Shown here: piece by piece, positions 16,567 through 22,858 of the stretch
How the letters are laid out: each line of letters begins with the position of its first letter
Position numbering within the stretch: position 1 is the first letter of the stretch
Assembly (NCBI GenBank): GCA_946555345.1
Contig: CAMNSS010000004.1
Location: forward strand, 62,001-126,000
Direction of reading: 5' to 3'
Source of the DNA: an uncultured Eubacterium sp.
Lineage (GTDB): Bacteria > Bacillota > Clostridia > Peptostreptococcales > Anaerovoracaceae
Length of the DNA: 64,000 nt
Made by a program: the position numbers and the translations under genes
Notes under the pieces: model-generated
The model's input: the letters and a program-made list of their open reading frames with translations, nothing else
The model's database searches: none
Told to the model about the DNA's origin: nothing

Positions 16567-16594
16567 GGGGGCTTGTAACGCCCCCCCTTTTTTT
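16567..16594 (+). terminator. Terminator after the sigma block
   Basis: GGGGGC (16567-16572) pairs with GCCCCC (16580-16585), followed by seven T. The bases after it repeat the sequence at 15326-15365. 16595-16807 carries no gene but has a CCCC-GGCA-GGGG hairpin near 16738, related to the one at 17285-17300. Confidence 0.75.
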
Positions 16595-16807
16595 ATTGCA
16601 GCGGGGAAATGCGGGGCTGGCGCACGGGGAGGGCTTGGCAAAGGTTTTCCCTGACAAGGCGGAAAAGCCCGTTAAAACGAAAACTGGGGGCTTGCAGGGG
16701 GCTTTGTGCGGCAGGCTGCAGCGGCAACAAAAAAGAACCCCGGCAGGGGGTTTATATTTTGTTTCAATATTGCGGATTTAATAAAAGCGTTCCTTGCTTT
16801 ATGGGGC

Positions 16808-17019
16808 TTATTGGGTTTCCGTAATATTTTCCATGATATCTGCGGGCTGGCAGTCCAAGGCATTGCATATTTTCCCGATAGTTTCGGTCGTGACCGTATC
16901 GCCTTTTGAAAGCTTTGCAAGCGTAGGGGATGAAATGCCTGCAAGGTTAATCAGGTCTGTTTTTTTTTTAACCCCCTCCGCTGGAGCAAGTCGAACAGTT
17001 TATAGTAGCGAATGCCCAT
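16808..17019 (-). pseudogene. XRE regulator broken at a poly-A tract
   Basis: From ATG 17019 the minus strand reads MGIRYYKLFDLLQRRGLKKK, then a 10-base A run (16951-16960 region on the + strand as T) shifts the frame to a stop. The intact frame resumes after the run as DLINLAGISSPTLAKLSKGD, then ETIGKICNALDCQPADIMEN, stopping at 16808. Together they make a clean 70-residue Cro/C1-type regulator of a very common family. Eight or eleven A residues would restore it. It may be a true mutation, a slippage switch, or a sequencing error in a homopolymer. Confidence 0.75.
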
Positions 17020-17034
17020 ATATGCACCTTCCTT

Positions 17035-17244
17035 TCATATTTTTGTGCCGTCATCAAAAATAAAGAATCCTTCATATTCAACATTCAATTTATTGGCTAT
17101 TTCCTTTAATTCTTTTTCTGAAAAGTTGTCACGCTTTAATTTATTGTATACGTTTTGCGGTGAAGTTCCCAGAAGTACAGATAGCTGTACTTCTGACATA
17201 TTTTTTTTGATTAATAATATTTTTATTTTTTCGCTCATGCCCAT
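17035..17244 (-). CDS. Small XRE-type regulator, copy A
   Basis: A 69-residue protein: SEKIKILLIKKNMSEVQLSV, LLGTSPQNVYNKLKRDNFSE and ending DDGTKI. It is one compact helix-turn-helix domain, with SPQNVYNK as the recognition helix region. It shares the pattern NK/QKLKRD.F and the ending DGTKI with the gene at 17302, so the two are recent paralogues. It lies in a leftward row of three intact and one broken regulators that starts at the promoter near 17832. Confidence 0.75.
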   Translation of the reverse strand: MGMSEKIKILLIKKNMSEVQLSVLLGTSPQNVYNKLKRDNFSEKELKEIANKLNVEYEGFFIFDDGTKI

Positions 17245-17301
17245 AATTGAACCGCCCCCCTTTCATCTATTGGCATTACAAAGAACCCCCGAACAGGGGG
17301 T

Positions 17302-17514
17302 TTATATTTTTGTGCCGTCCGGGAACAGAAAGGCGCAAGGCTCGAATTTAGCACCCAATGCGTTTGCTATTTGCTCCAGTTCCCCGTCCGTGAAAGTGTC
17401 ACGCTTTAGTTTTTGGTTAAAATTTGAAGGTGTCATCCCTATTGCAACGGCTAATTTAGCTTGGCTTAGTCCTTTGTAAGCGGAAGCGCCTTTTATTTTT
17501 TGTTCTTTGCTCAT
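17302..17514 (-). CDS. Small XRE-type regulator, copy B
   Basis: A 70-residue single-domain regulator: GLSQAKLAVAIGMTPSNFNQ as the helix-turn-helix, LKRDTFTDGELEQIANALGA, and the ending FPDGTKI. It is the closest relative of the gene at 17035. A CCCCC-GAACA-GGGGG hairpin follows its stop on the minus strand, similar to the hairpin near 16738, suggesting each regulator unit was copied with its end. Confidence 0.75.
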   Translation of the reverse strand: MSKEQKIKGASAYKGLSQAKLAVAIGMTPSNFNQKLKRDTFTDGELEQIANALGAKFEPCAFLFPDGTKI

Positions 17515-17536
17515 ATTATCCCCCCTTGGGGTTCTT

Positions 17537-17770
17537 TCATTTTGTTTTTAAATCGTCCTTGTCAAGAATAACTTTGGTTTCGCCATTTGCAATAAATGCT
17601 AGTGGACAGTTGATATATTCGGATACTTTTATAAGGTCATCGGCTGAAAAACTATTTCTGTAAAATTTGTTGCTCAGTGCTTGGTTGCTGATGCCTAAGC
17701 ATAATGCAAGCCCTGCATGATCTTTTCCCGTAAGGTTTAGCAAAGCTTTGATTTTGCTTGAAATTGCCAT
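17537..17770 (-). CDS. Small XRE-type regulator, copy C (promoter-proximal)
   Basis: A 77-residue regulator: ISSKIKALLNLTGKDHAGLA, CLGISNQALSNKFYRNSFSA, then a strand-rich end with ETKVILDKDDLKTK. It is the first gene leftward from the divergent promoter region and the most likely one to bind the perfect palindrome at 17807-17823. It is more divergent from the other two regulators than they are from each other. Confidence 0.75.
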   Translation of the reverse strand: MAISSKIKALLNLTGKDHAGLALCLGISNQALSNKFYRNSFSADDLIKVSEYINCPLAFIANGETKVILDKDDLKTK

Positions 17771-17803
17771 AATTGGTATGCTCCTTCCTTGTTATTTGGC
17801 TAC

Positions 17804-17832
17804 ATTATAACCTATTTGGTTATATAAAGCAA
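17804..17832 (-). promoter_or_regulatory. Leftward promoter with palindromic operator
   Basis: Minus strand: TTGCTT (complement of 17827-17832), 17-base spacer, TATAAT (complement of 17804-17809). The palindrome ATAACCtatttGGTTAT (17807-17823) overlaps the -10 box, an ideal repressor operator. Confidence 0.75.
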
Positions 17833-17874
17833 TGATAACGCAATAAATATAATCGAAAAAGTTATAAAAAAGAA

Positions 17875-17903
17875 TTGACAAGATAATCGTAACAATGTAT
17901 AAT
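17875..17903 (+). promoter_or_regulatory. Rightward consensus promoter
   Basis: TTGACA (17875-17880), 17-base spacer, TATAAT (17898-17903): a perfect sigma-A promoter, with the words GATAACG, GATAATCG and AAAGTAAC around it that may be further operators. Confidence 0.85.
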
Positions 17904-17952
17904 ATAATCATAAACAAGATAAAAGTAACTAAAACCGAAAGGAGAAAACGCA

Positions 17953-18228
17953 ATGGGGATGGAAGAACTGAAAAGCAAGGTAACGGAACTGAAGGAGCTG
18001 GAAGCAATGCAGGCGGAGATCACCGCAGAGATGGAATCAATCAAGGACGAATTGAAAGCAGAGATGGAGAGGCAGAAAACCGAGGAAATGAGCGTCGGCG
18101 TTTACAAGGTGAGGTACAAGACCGTCACCTCAAAAAGATTCGACAGCAGGGCATTCAAAGCCTCACACGGGGACTTGTACGGGCAGTACCTTAAAGAGGC
18201 CACGGCAAAAAGGTTCACGGTACAATAA
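17953..18228 (+). CDS. Phage early protein, coiled coil plus basic C-terminus
   Basis: A 91-residue protein. Residues 1-45 form an acidic coiled coil; the second half includes VYKVRYKTVTSKRFDSRAF and KEATAKRFTVQ, a conserved ending (tolerating S/T-RRF.V) of small proteins encoded next to recombination and replication genes in Firmicute phages. Their job is unclear. It is the first gene of the rightward operon, and here it is not followed by replication genes. Confidence 0.65.
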   Translation: MGMEELKSKVTELKELEAMQAEITAEMESIKDELKAEMERQKTEEMSVGVYKVRYKTVTSKRFDSRAFKASHGDLYGQYLKEATAKRFTVQ

Positions 18229-18229
18229 A

Positions 18230-18269
18230 AAACACCCGCAATTTAATCTTGCCGGATTAACGGGTGTTT
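18230..18269 (+). terminator. Hairpin after the early protein
   Basis: AAACACCCG (18230-18238) pairs with CGGGTGTTT (18261-18269); an inner TTAATC/GATTAA stem extends it. The following U-run is weak (TTTC), so it may be a terminator or a processing/protection hairpin. Confidence 0.55.
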
Positions 18270-18278
18270 CAGCAAGGA

Positions 18279-18315
18279 GCTTCCTCCTGCAAATGATTAT
18301 AATGCAGGAGGAAGC
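18279..18315 (+). promoter_or_regulatory. 13-bp inverted repeat enclosing a TATAAT
   Basis: Perfect arms 18279-18291 and 18303-18315 (GCTTCCTCCTGCA and its complement) enclose an 11-base loop with TATAAT at 18298-18303. It is 36 bases before ATG 18352. It could be an operator over a -10 box, or a leader hairpin; the left arm is also anti-Shine-Dalgarno-like (TCCTCC). Confidence 0.5.
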
Positions 18316-18351
18316 CTGTTTCAAGGGATAAATTCTGGAAGGAGTTTTATT

Positions 18352-18873
18352 ATGGTTGATATGATTAAACTGACATACGAGCAGGAAGAAGAAAACAGGG
18401 GGCCGCGCCACCAGATCATCGATGACATAATGGAGATACAGGACACGAAATCATTGGGAAGCGTGCGGCTGATCGCAAGGATAAACAAGGAGAAGGAATG
18501 GGGGCGGCACGTCCTGACCCTGGAGGATGCGGTCGGCATGGTTGACATGGAGGCGGTATGCAAATTGTACTGGATGTTTGCGGGAGACGAGGGAAACCGT
18601 GCCGTGGGGGAGCAGGTGACGGAGCTGTGCCGGGATGCGATGGAACAGCACGGGCAGGCTGGCGGATTCCCGCAGGCAGGGCATGGCGCACATGGGGCAT
18701 GGGCGCAAAACAAACAACCGTTCGGAATGGCGGGCATTGCGGGAAGGAGGGGGCGGCACGCACTGCGGCCCCGTTCCGTAAAATTTTCCGTAAAAATATT
18801 AAATTCCGCAGAACCGCAAAAAATAACGAGCCTGTGTAAACGGCTGAAAATAGCGGTTTGCGGCGTGCCATGA
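18352..18873 (+). CDS. Hypothetical element protein, probably truncated
   Basis: GGAAGGAG precedes ATG 18352. Residues 1-105 look like a normal helical protein (QEEENRGPRHQIIDDIMEIQ; VCKLYWMFAGDEGN; VTELCRDAMEQHGQAG). From about residue 110 the frame becomes low complexity and then runs through the integrase arm sites at 18774-18797, which proteins do not usually do. The natural C-terminus is therefore probably lost or shorter. No function recognised. Confidence 0.5.
   Translation: MVDMIKLTYEQEEENRGPRHQIIDDIMEIQDTKSLGSVRLIARINKEKEWGRHVLTLEDAVGMVDMEAVCKLYWMFAGDEGNRAVGEQVTELCRDAMEQHGQAGGFPQAGHGAHGAWAQNKQPFGMAGIAGRRGRHALRPRSVKFSVKILNSAEPQKITSLCKRLKIAVCGVP
18774..18797 (+). repeat. Integrase arm-type sites, right pair
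   Basis: TTCCGTAAAAT at 18774-18784 and TTCCGTAAAAAT at 18786-18797, matching the pair at 11740-11761 near the left end in sequence and orientation. Confidence 0.65.
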
Positions 18874-18901
18874 TTTGCGGGAATCCACTAAAAACGGGTT
18901 C

Positions 18902-19006
18902 GATTCCCATGCCTGATTTGTGTGAAAATGCGGGAGCGAAGCGAGTGCAGAGACACAATACAAATCAGGACAGCGAAAGGAGGCTGGCGGTTTTGCCAGG
19001 CGGCTG
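18902..19006 (+). repeat. 105-bp direct repeat, copy 1 (inside the element end)
   Basis: Copy 2 is at 19108-19212 with 3 mismatches. Each contains an imperfect hairpin (CCTGATTTGTGTG ... ACAAATCAGG) around GGGAGCGAAGCGAGTGC. Copy 1 is preceded by CGGGTTC, so that GGGTTCGATTCCC, a tRNA/tmRNA T-arm-like word, spans its edge. The copies lie on either side of the right attachment core. Confidence 0.75.
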
Positions 19007-19034
19007 TAGGAGAGAGCTGCATGGCAGCGAGCGT

Positions 19035-19052
19035 TCATCTCCACCATGAAAG
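19035..19052 (+). other. Attachment core, right copy (ssrA 3'-end-like)
   Basis: Exact 18-base match to 11682-11699. To its right the chromosome continues with what looks like the native tmRNA terminator (19054-19078). Confidence 0.75.
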
Positions 19053-19053
19053 G

Positions 19054-19078
19054 AAAACCGCCATCAGGCGGTTTTTCA
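19054..19078 (+). terminator. Probable native ssrA terminator
   Basis: AAAACCGCC (19054-19062) pairs with GGCGGTTTT (19067-19075), followed by TTTC. Its place immediately after CCACCATGAAAGG is where a tmRNA gene ends. Confidence 0.75.
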
Positions 19079-19107
19079 TTTCATAACGGGAGTAGGAGGG
19101 AATCGAA

Positions 19108-19212
19108 GATTCCCATGCCTGATTTGTGTGAAAATGCGGGAGCGGAGCGAGTGCAGAGACGCAATACAAATCAGGACAGCGAAAGGAGGCCGGCGGTTTT
19201 GCCAGGCGGCTG
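19108..19212 (+). repeat. 105-bp direct repeat, copy 2 (chromosomal side)
   Basis: See 18902-19006. Here the left edge forms a different palindrome, GGGAATCGAAGATTCCC. The copy lies outside the attachment core, so it was either present before insertion or was duplicated in an earlier event. Confidence 0.75.
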
Positions 19213-19335
19213 CATTTTTTCTGCTGGCATACACAAAGAACACTTTTAAAAGAGATTTTTTGATATAATTGTAGTGGTATTGTTTTTTCAGGGATATGCA
19301 GATCAATAATTGTGGTTGATAAATGGTGATTTGGA

Positions 19336-20229
19336 ATGGATAGAGCAAGAAAGACTGTTAACTGTTGCAAGACAATATTTGCATGGAGTTTTGGCATAGC
19401 CGCTATCGTCTTTTTAATTACAGGCATAAAATTTATTATTACTGATAGTGCAAGTTTGTTTTTATGGATATCGATGTGGGCTATGCTCGCAAGCGATGTA
19501 TTGTTTTTTATTGCTTTTTTTGTAGCAGAGGCATTGCCAAAAGGAAAAACGGGCTTTGGGGCAGATGGGATTAAGGCAACAGGCGATCCACCAGCCAGCA
19601 ATTATGGTGCGCTGGTTTCTGATCTGTCAAAAGATATTTTAAAAAAAGCGTTAAAAAAGACAGGCAACCCTGTCAAAAAAAGGGCGGGGTGGATGAATGA
19701 CCATTTAAAAAGATATATTGGAGATAATTTTTTCGTATGGCCTGTTTCACGCATATTCATTTTAGAGAGCAAAAAAAGAGGAGGTAAAGCAATAAGAACT
19801 TATCTGATGGTGTTAGGGAAACGATACAAATACATAGAAAGCATGGGACATGAGGAATATCCGCTGGCAGAGCGGATCACATCTTTAGATGAATTTTTGA
19901 AGGACAGTCTCCTTGATGGAGAGAAACTCAGCTACAAAAACGAAGCTTTTTGTATAGAAGCGGCAAACTATGCACTTTGTTACTATGTAGAAGCATATCG
20001 AAAGAACCCTGATAAAAAGTGTTACATGGATCAGGGTAAACCGAAAGTGGAAGCGCTATATAATAATGGTGCGTCGAAAGCATTTGATAAATTGCAACAT
20101 GAATTCAGCACAAACCATGATGTGATAGAAAAAGTATTTCATGACATGAATGATGAAAACTATGAAATAATTTATCCGAATGCCAGGGAAAGATTCGTAG
20201 CATTGTGCAATAAGCTTTATGAGTTGTAA
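19336..20229 (+). CDS. Membrane-anchored hypothetical protein
   Basis: A 297-residue protein. Two membrane helices lie at residues about 13-34 and 40-64; the rest is a soluble, lysine-rich cytoplasmic domain that starts with an amphipathic segment (DILKKALKKTGNPVKKRAG). AT-rich codon use (ATA, AAA, TTA) differs from the GC-richer genes on both sides, which hints at a separate origin. It is the first gene right of the insertion site. I recognise no family. Confidence 0.6.
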   Translation: MDRARKTVNCCKTIFAWSFGIAAIVFLITGIKFIITDSASLFLWISMWAMLASDVLFFIAFFVAEALPKGKTGFGADGIKATGDPPASNYGALVSDLSKDILKKALKKTGNPVKKRAGWMNDHLKRYIGDNFFVWPVSRIFILESKKRGGKAIRTYLMVLGKRYKYIESMGHEEYPLAERITSLDEFLKDSLLDGEKLSYKNEAFCIEAANYALCYYVEAYRKNPDKKCYMDQGKPKVEALYNNGASKAFDKLQHEFSTNHDVIEKVFHDMNDENYEIIYPNARERFVALCNKLYEL

Positions 20230-20378
20230 GCGGCAATATTTGCAATACCCCGCCGGATCTTATAAAATGGTGGAAAGAAGCCGTTATTTGTTTTCATTCC
20301 ATGGGTTGTGGCGAAGCGGCTCTTGTTCCGTTCATCCCAAGACCATCCATGCAGATGCATAACACGGGGAGGAATCCT

Positions 20379-21635
20379 ATGGCATATCACGAGCTGATCA
20401 AAAACTTCAACAAAATCAGGGAATGCATGAAGCAGTTTTACGTATACGGCTTCAACAGCCGTAGCGGGTATGATGCGAAAAGCGCACGCAGCTACGATAA
20501 TGAGCGCAGGCGGATCGAAAGCTGGCTCGGCGATTATATGTCGTTCCGGCAGGAAGAATCGGGCAAGGTGTCGTTTCTGTCGGTCGATACGCGGGAAATC
20601 AAGAAAAATCCACTTTACAACGCATTCAAAGCGAAGAGCTTTACCGCCAACGACATCATGCTGCATTTTTACCTGCTCGATATTTTAGCGCCCGTTTCCG
20701 GAGGGATGGGTGCAGGGGAGATCACAGAAGCGGTTTTGCGCCGATACCTTTCCTTTTTTGAAGGCGCAGAGCCGATCGATATTTCCACCGTGCGCAAGAA
20801 GCTGAAAGAATACGAAAAGCTGGGAATTTTAAAGAGCGTGCGGAAAGGAAACAGGATACTTTACAGCATGAGCGCGGATGTGGAAATCGGGCAAGGATTG
20901 GAAGCTGCGCTGTGCTTTTTCTCCGAAGCAGACCCGCTTGGCATGACAGGCTCGTTTATCTTGGACAAGCTGCGGCATACGGAACAGGATTTCTTCCGTT
21001 TCAAGCACCATTACATATTGCACGCGTTTGAAAACGATGTGCTGTACAGTTTGCTCGACGCAATCCGCCAAAGGAAAAAAGCACGGCTGCGCATCATGGC
21101 GCACAAGGCTGGCGCAGGATATTCCGTCGATATTTTACCATTGAAAATATACATCAGCACGCAGAATGGCAGGCGGTATGTGCTGGGATACGAGTATGCA
21201 AGAAGCAAATTCAACTTGTTCCGGCTGGATCGCATCGAAACGGCCGGATTGCAGGGTGCAGAGCCAAACTGGGATGAATACGCACGGGATGCAGCGGAAT
21301 TTGCAAAGCCTCTTTGGGGTGTAGCATTTCATCGGGATTTGCATACTGAGCATTTGGAAATGACATTGTGCATCGAGCCTTGGGAAACATATATCCTCGG
21401 AAGGCTTGTGCGGGAAGGGCGGCATGGCGTGATCGAGAAGTTGGACGATACCCATTATCGATATGCCATCGATGTATACAGCGCAGAGGAAATGCTGCCG
21501 TGGATCAGGAGCTTTACGGGCAGGATTGCCAGCCTTTCCTGTTCCAATGAGGAGATCACGCAGCGGTTTTATGACGACCTTGAAGCGATGATGGAGATGT
21601 ACCGGGACGGAGGGGAGCAGGATGTTATTTCATGA
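20379..21635 (+). CDS. WYL-domain transcriptional regulator 1
   Basis: ATG 20379 follows GGGGAGG; the frame extends further left without a ribosome site. The 418-residue product has a winged-helix-like middle (STVRKKLKEYEKLGILKSV) and a WYL domain around residues 235-330, where the phrase GRRYVLGYEYARSKFNLFRL corresponds to the WYL core, and a WCX-type C-terminus. WYL domains bind nucleic-acid ligands and regulate RNA-repair and defence genes. Its stop overlaps the start of the second WYL gene by 14 bases. Confidence 0.85.
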   Translation: MAYHELIKNFNKIRECMKQFYVYGFNSRSGYDAKSARSYDNERRRIESWLGDYMSFRQEESGKVSFLSVDTREIKKNPLYNAFKAKSFTANDIMLHFYLLDILAPVSGGMGAGEITEAVLRRYLSFFEGAEPIDISTVRKKLKEYEKLGILKSVRKGNRILYSMSADVEIGQGLEAALCFFSEADPLGMTGSFILDKLRHTEQDFFRFKHHYILHAFENDVLYSLLDAIRQRKKARLRIMAHKAGAGYSVDILPLKIYISTQNGRRYVLGYEYARSKFNLFRLDRIETAGLQGAEPNWDEYARDAAEFAKPLWGVAFHRDLHTEHLEMTLCIEPWETYILGRLVREGRHGVIEKLDDTHYRYAIDVYSAEEMLPWIRSFTGRIASLSCSNEEITQRFYDDLEAMMEMYRDGGEQDVIS

Positions 21636-22560
21636 GATATACGGCAGCTATTATCAGATCGTATCGCTGATTATAGAAGAAGCCGTAAAAAAGCAGCATA
21701 TCGCCCTTGATGATATATACCGCATTGTGGGGGATTACGGATTCGGCGAAAGCTTTCTGCATATCCCGGATGCGCTGAGGAGCGGGGAGTGGAAGCTTTT
21801 GGCGGAGGATGGCAGTACGCCGATACAGTCAGCACCTCATATGCCACTTACAACGATGCAAAAACGCTGGTTAAAAGCTATCTTAGGGGATCGCCGGATC
21901 GGGCTGTTTTTGGCAGGCGAGGAGGAGCGGAAGCTGCGGGAGCAGTTAGAAGAAGCCGATGCGCTGTATGCACAGGATGCGATCGTATATTTTGACCGAT
22001 ATGCAGATGGCGACCCGTATGGGGATGAGGCGTACCGGGAGAACTTTCGGACGATTCTGAAAGCGCTTTATGATAAGAGGCGGCTTAAAATCCAGTTCAC
22101 GTCGCAGCGGGGAAAGCGCCATACTTGGCGGGCTGTCCCGCAGAGGCTTGAATATTCGGCAAAGGATGACAAATTCAGGCTGCGGATCATCGGCAGGCTC
22201 AGGCCGGACACGATCAATGTCGCCAGGATCAGCAAATGCGAGCTTTTGGATGCGTATTGTGCCTCCGGTATCAAAGAATATAGCGACGGTGAAGAGCGGG
22301 TGGTCTTAGCGCTTGTCGATGAGCGGAATGCGCTGGAGCGGGCGATGCTGCATTTTTCAAATTTGAAAAAGGAGACACAGCGGCTGGATGATCGGCGATA
22401 CCGGTTGACGTTGCACTACTATAAAGAAGACGAGACGGAAATCCTGATCAGGGTCATGTCCTTTGGGCCGATGATCAAAGTGATTGCCCCGGCTTCCTTT
22501 GCCGGGCAGATGCGGGACAGGCTAAAGCGGCAATATCAATGGAAGAATGCGGATGCATAG
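21622..22560 (+). CDS. WYL-domain transcriptional regulator 2
   Basis: A 312-residue protein overlapping the previous gene by 14 bases, so the pair is probably co-translated. The WYL domain covers about residues 140-225 (LKIQFTSQRGKRHTWRAVPQ; RLEYSAKDDKFRLRIIGRLR), followed by a WCX-type domain (RVMSFGPMIKVIAP). The N-terminal 100 residues are not a clear helix-turn-helix. Two adjacent WYL proteins usually act as a heteromeric regulator of the next operon, here the DUF2828-RtcB-RlaP genes. Confidence 0.85.
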   Translation: MLFHEIYGSYYQIVSLIIEEAVKKQHIALDDIYRIVGDYGFGESFLHIPDALRSGEWKLLAEDGSTPIQSAPHMPLTTMQKRWLKAILGDRRIGLFLAGEEERKLREQLEEADALYAQDAIVYFDRYADGDPYGDEAYRENFRTILKALYDKRRLKIQFTSQRGKRHTWRAVPQRLEYSAKDDKFRLRIIGRLRPDTINVARISKCELLDAYCASGIKEYSDGEERVVLALVDERNALERAMLHFSNLKKETQRLDDRRYRLTLHYYKEDETEILIRVMSFGPMIKVIAPASFAGQMRDRLKRQYQWKNADA

Positions 22561-22692
22561 CTTGGCTTCGCAAGCAGAAAATGGCATATCGGAGATTGCT
22601 TTCCATGAAGCGCGCATTCATGGGGCGTACGCCATTTATCGGGCAGAAATTGATATACTGGGGCGGTCTGCATGAAAGGAATAAAACGCTGG

Positions 22693-22728
22693 ATATGGCA
22701 AAATGAGCGAAATGCTATGCCATATTTT
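22693..22728 (+). terminator. Hairpin after the WYL pair
   Basis: ATATGGCA (22693-22700) pairs with TGCCATAT (22718-22725), then TTTT. It would separate WYL transcription from the RNA gene and the repair operon. Confidence 0.55.
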
Positions 22729-22807
22729 GGATGTTTTCGTCTTTCATGCAGGCCGCTTCTTTTTCTGTTCGCAACTTTTTTTCCACGATTTAGCAATCTG
22801 TGTCTGG

Positions 22808-22813
22808 TATGAT
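22808..22813 (+). promoter_or_regulatory. Extended -10 element before the tRNA-like RNA
   Basis: TGGTATGAT (22805-22813) is a good extended -10, about 46 bases ahead of the tRNA-like domain. No proper -35 is visible, which would fit an activator-dependent promoter. No sigma-54 -24/-12 pair is seen. Confidence 0.4.
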
Positions 22814-22858
22814 GAATGCGTAAGAAAGATACCGGCAGCAAAACACAAACATACTAAG

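Noticed and set aside
11682-19052. One single prophage with an internal integrase
   Set aside because: The exact 18-bp repeats and matched arm sites at both ends of 11.7-19.05 kb show a separate integrated unit; lysis-att-int order is what tandem integration gives.
18902-19212. CRISPR array
   Set aside because: Only two 105-bp copies with one 101-base gap, internal hairpin, no cas genes; not a CRISPR.
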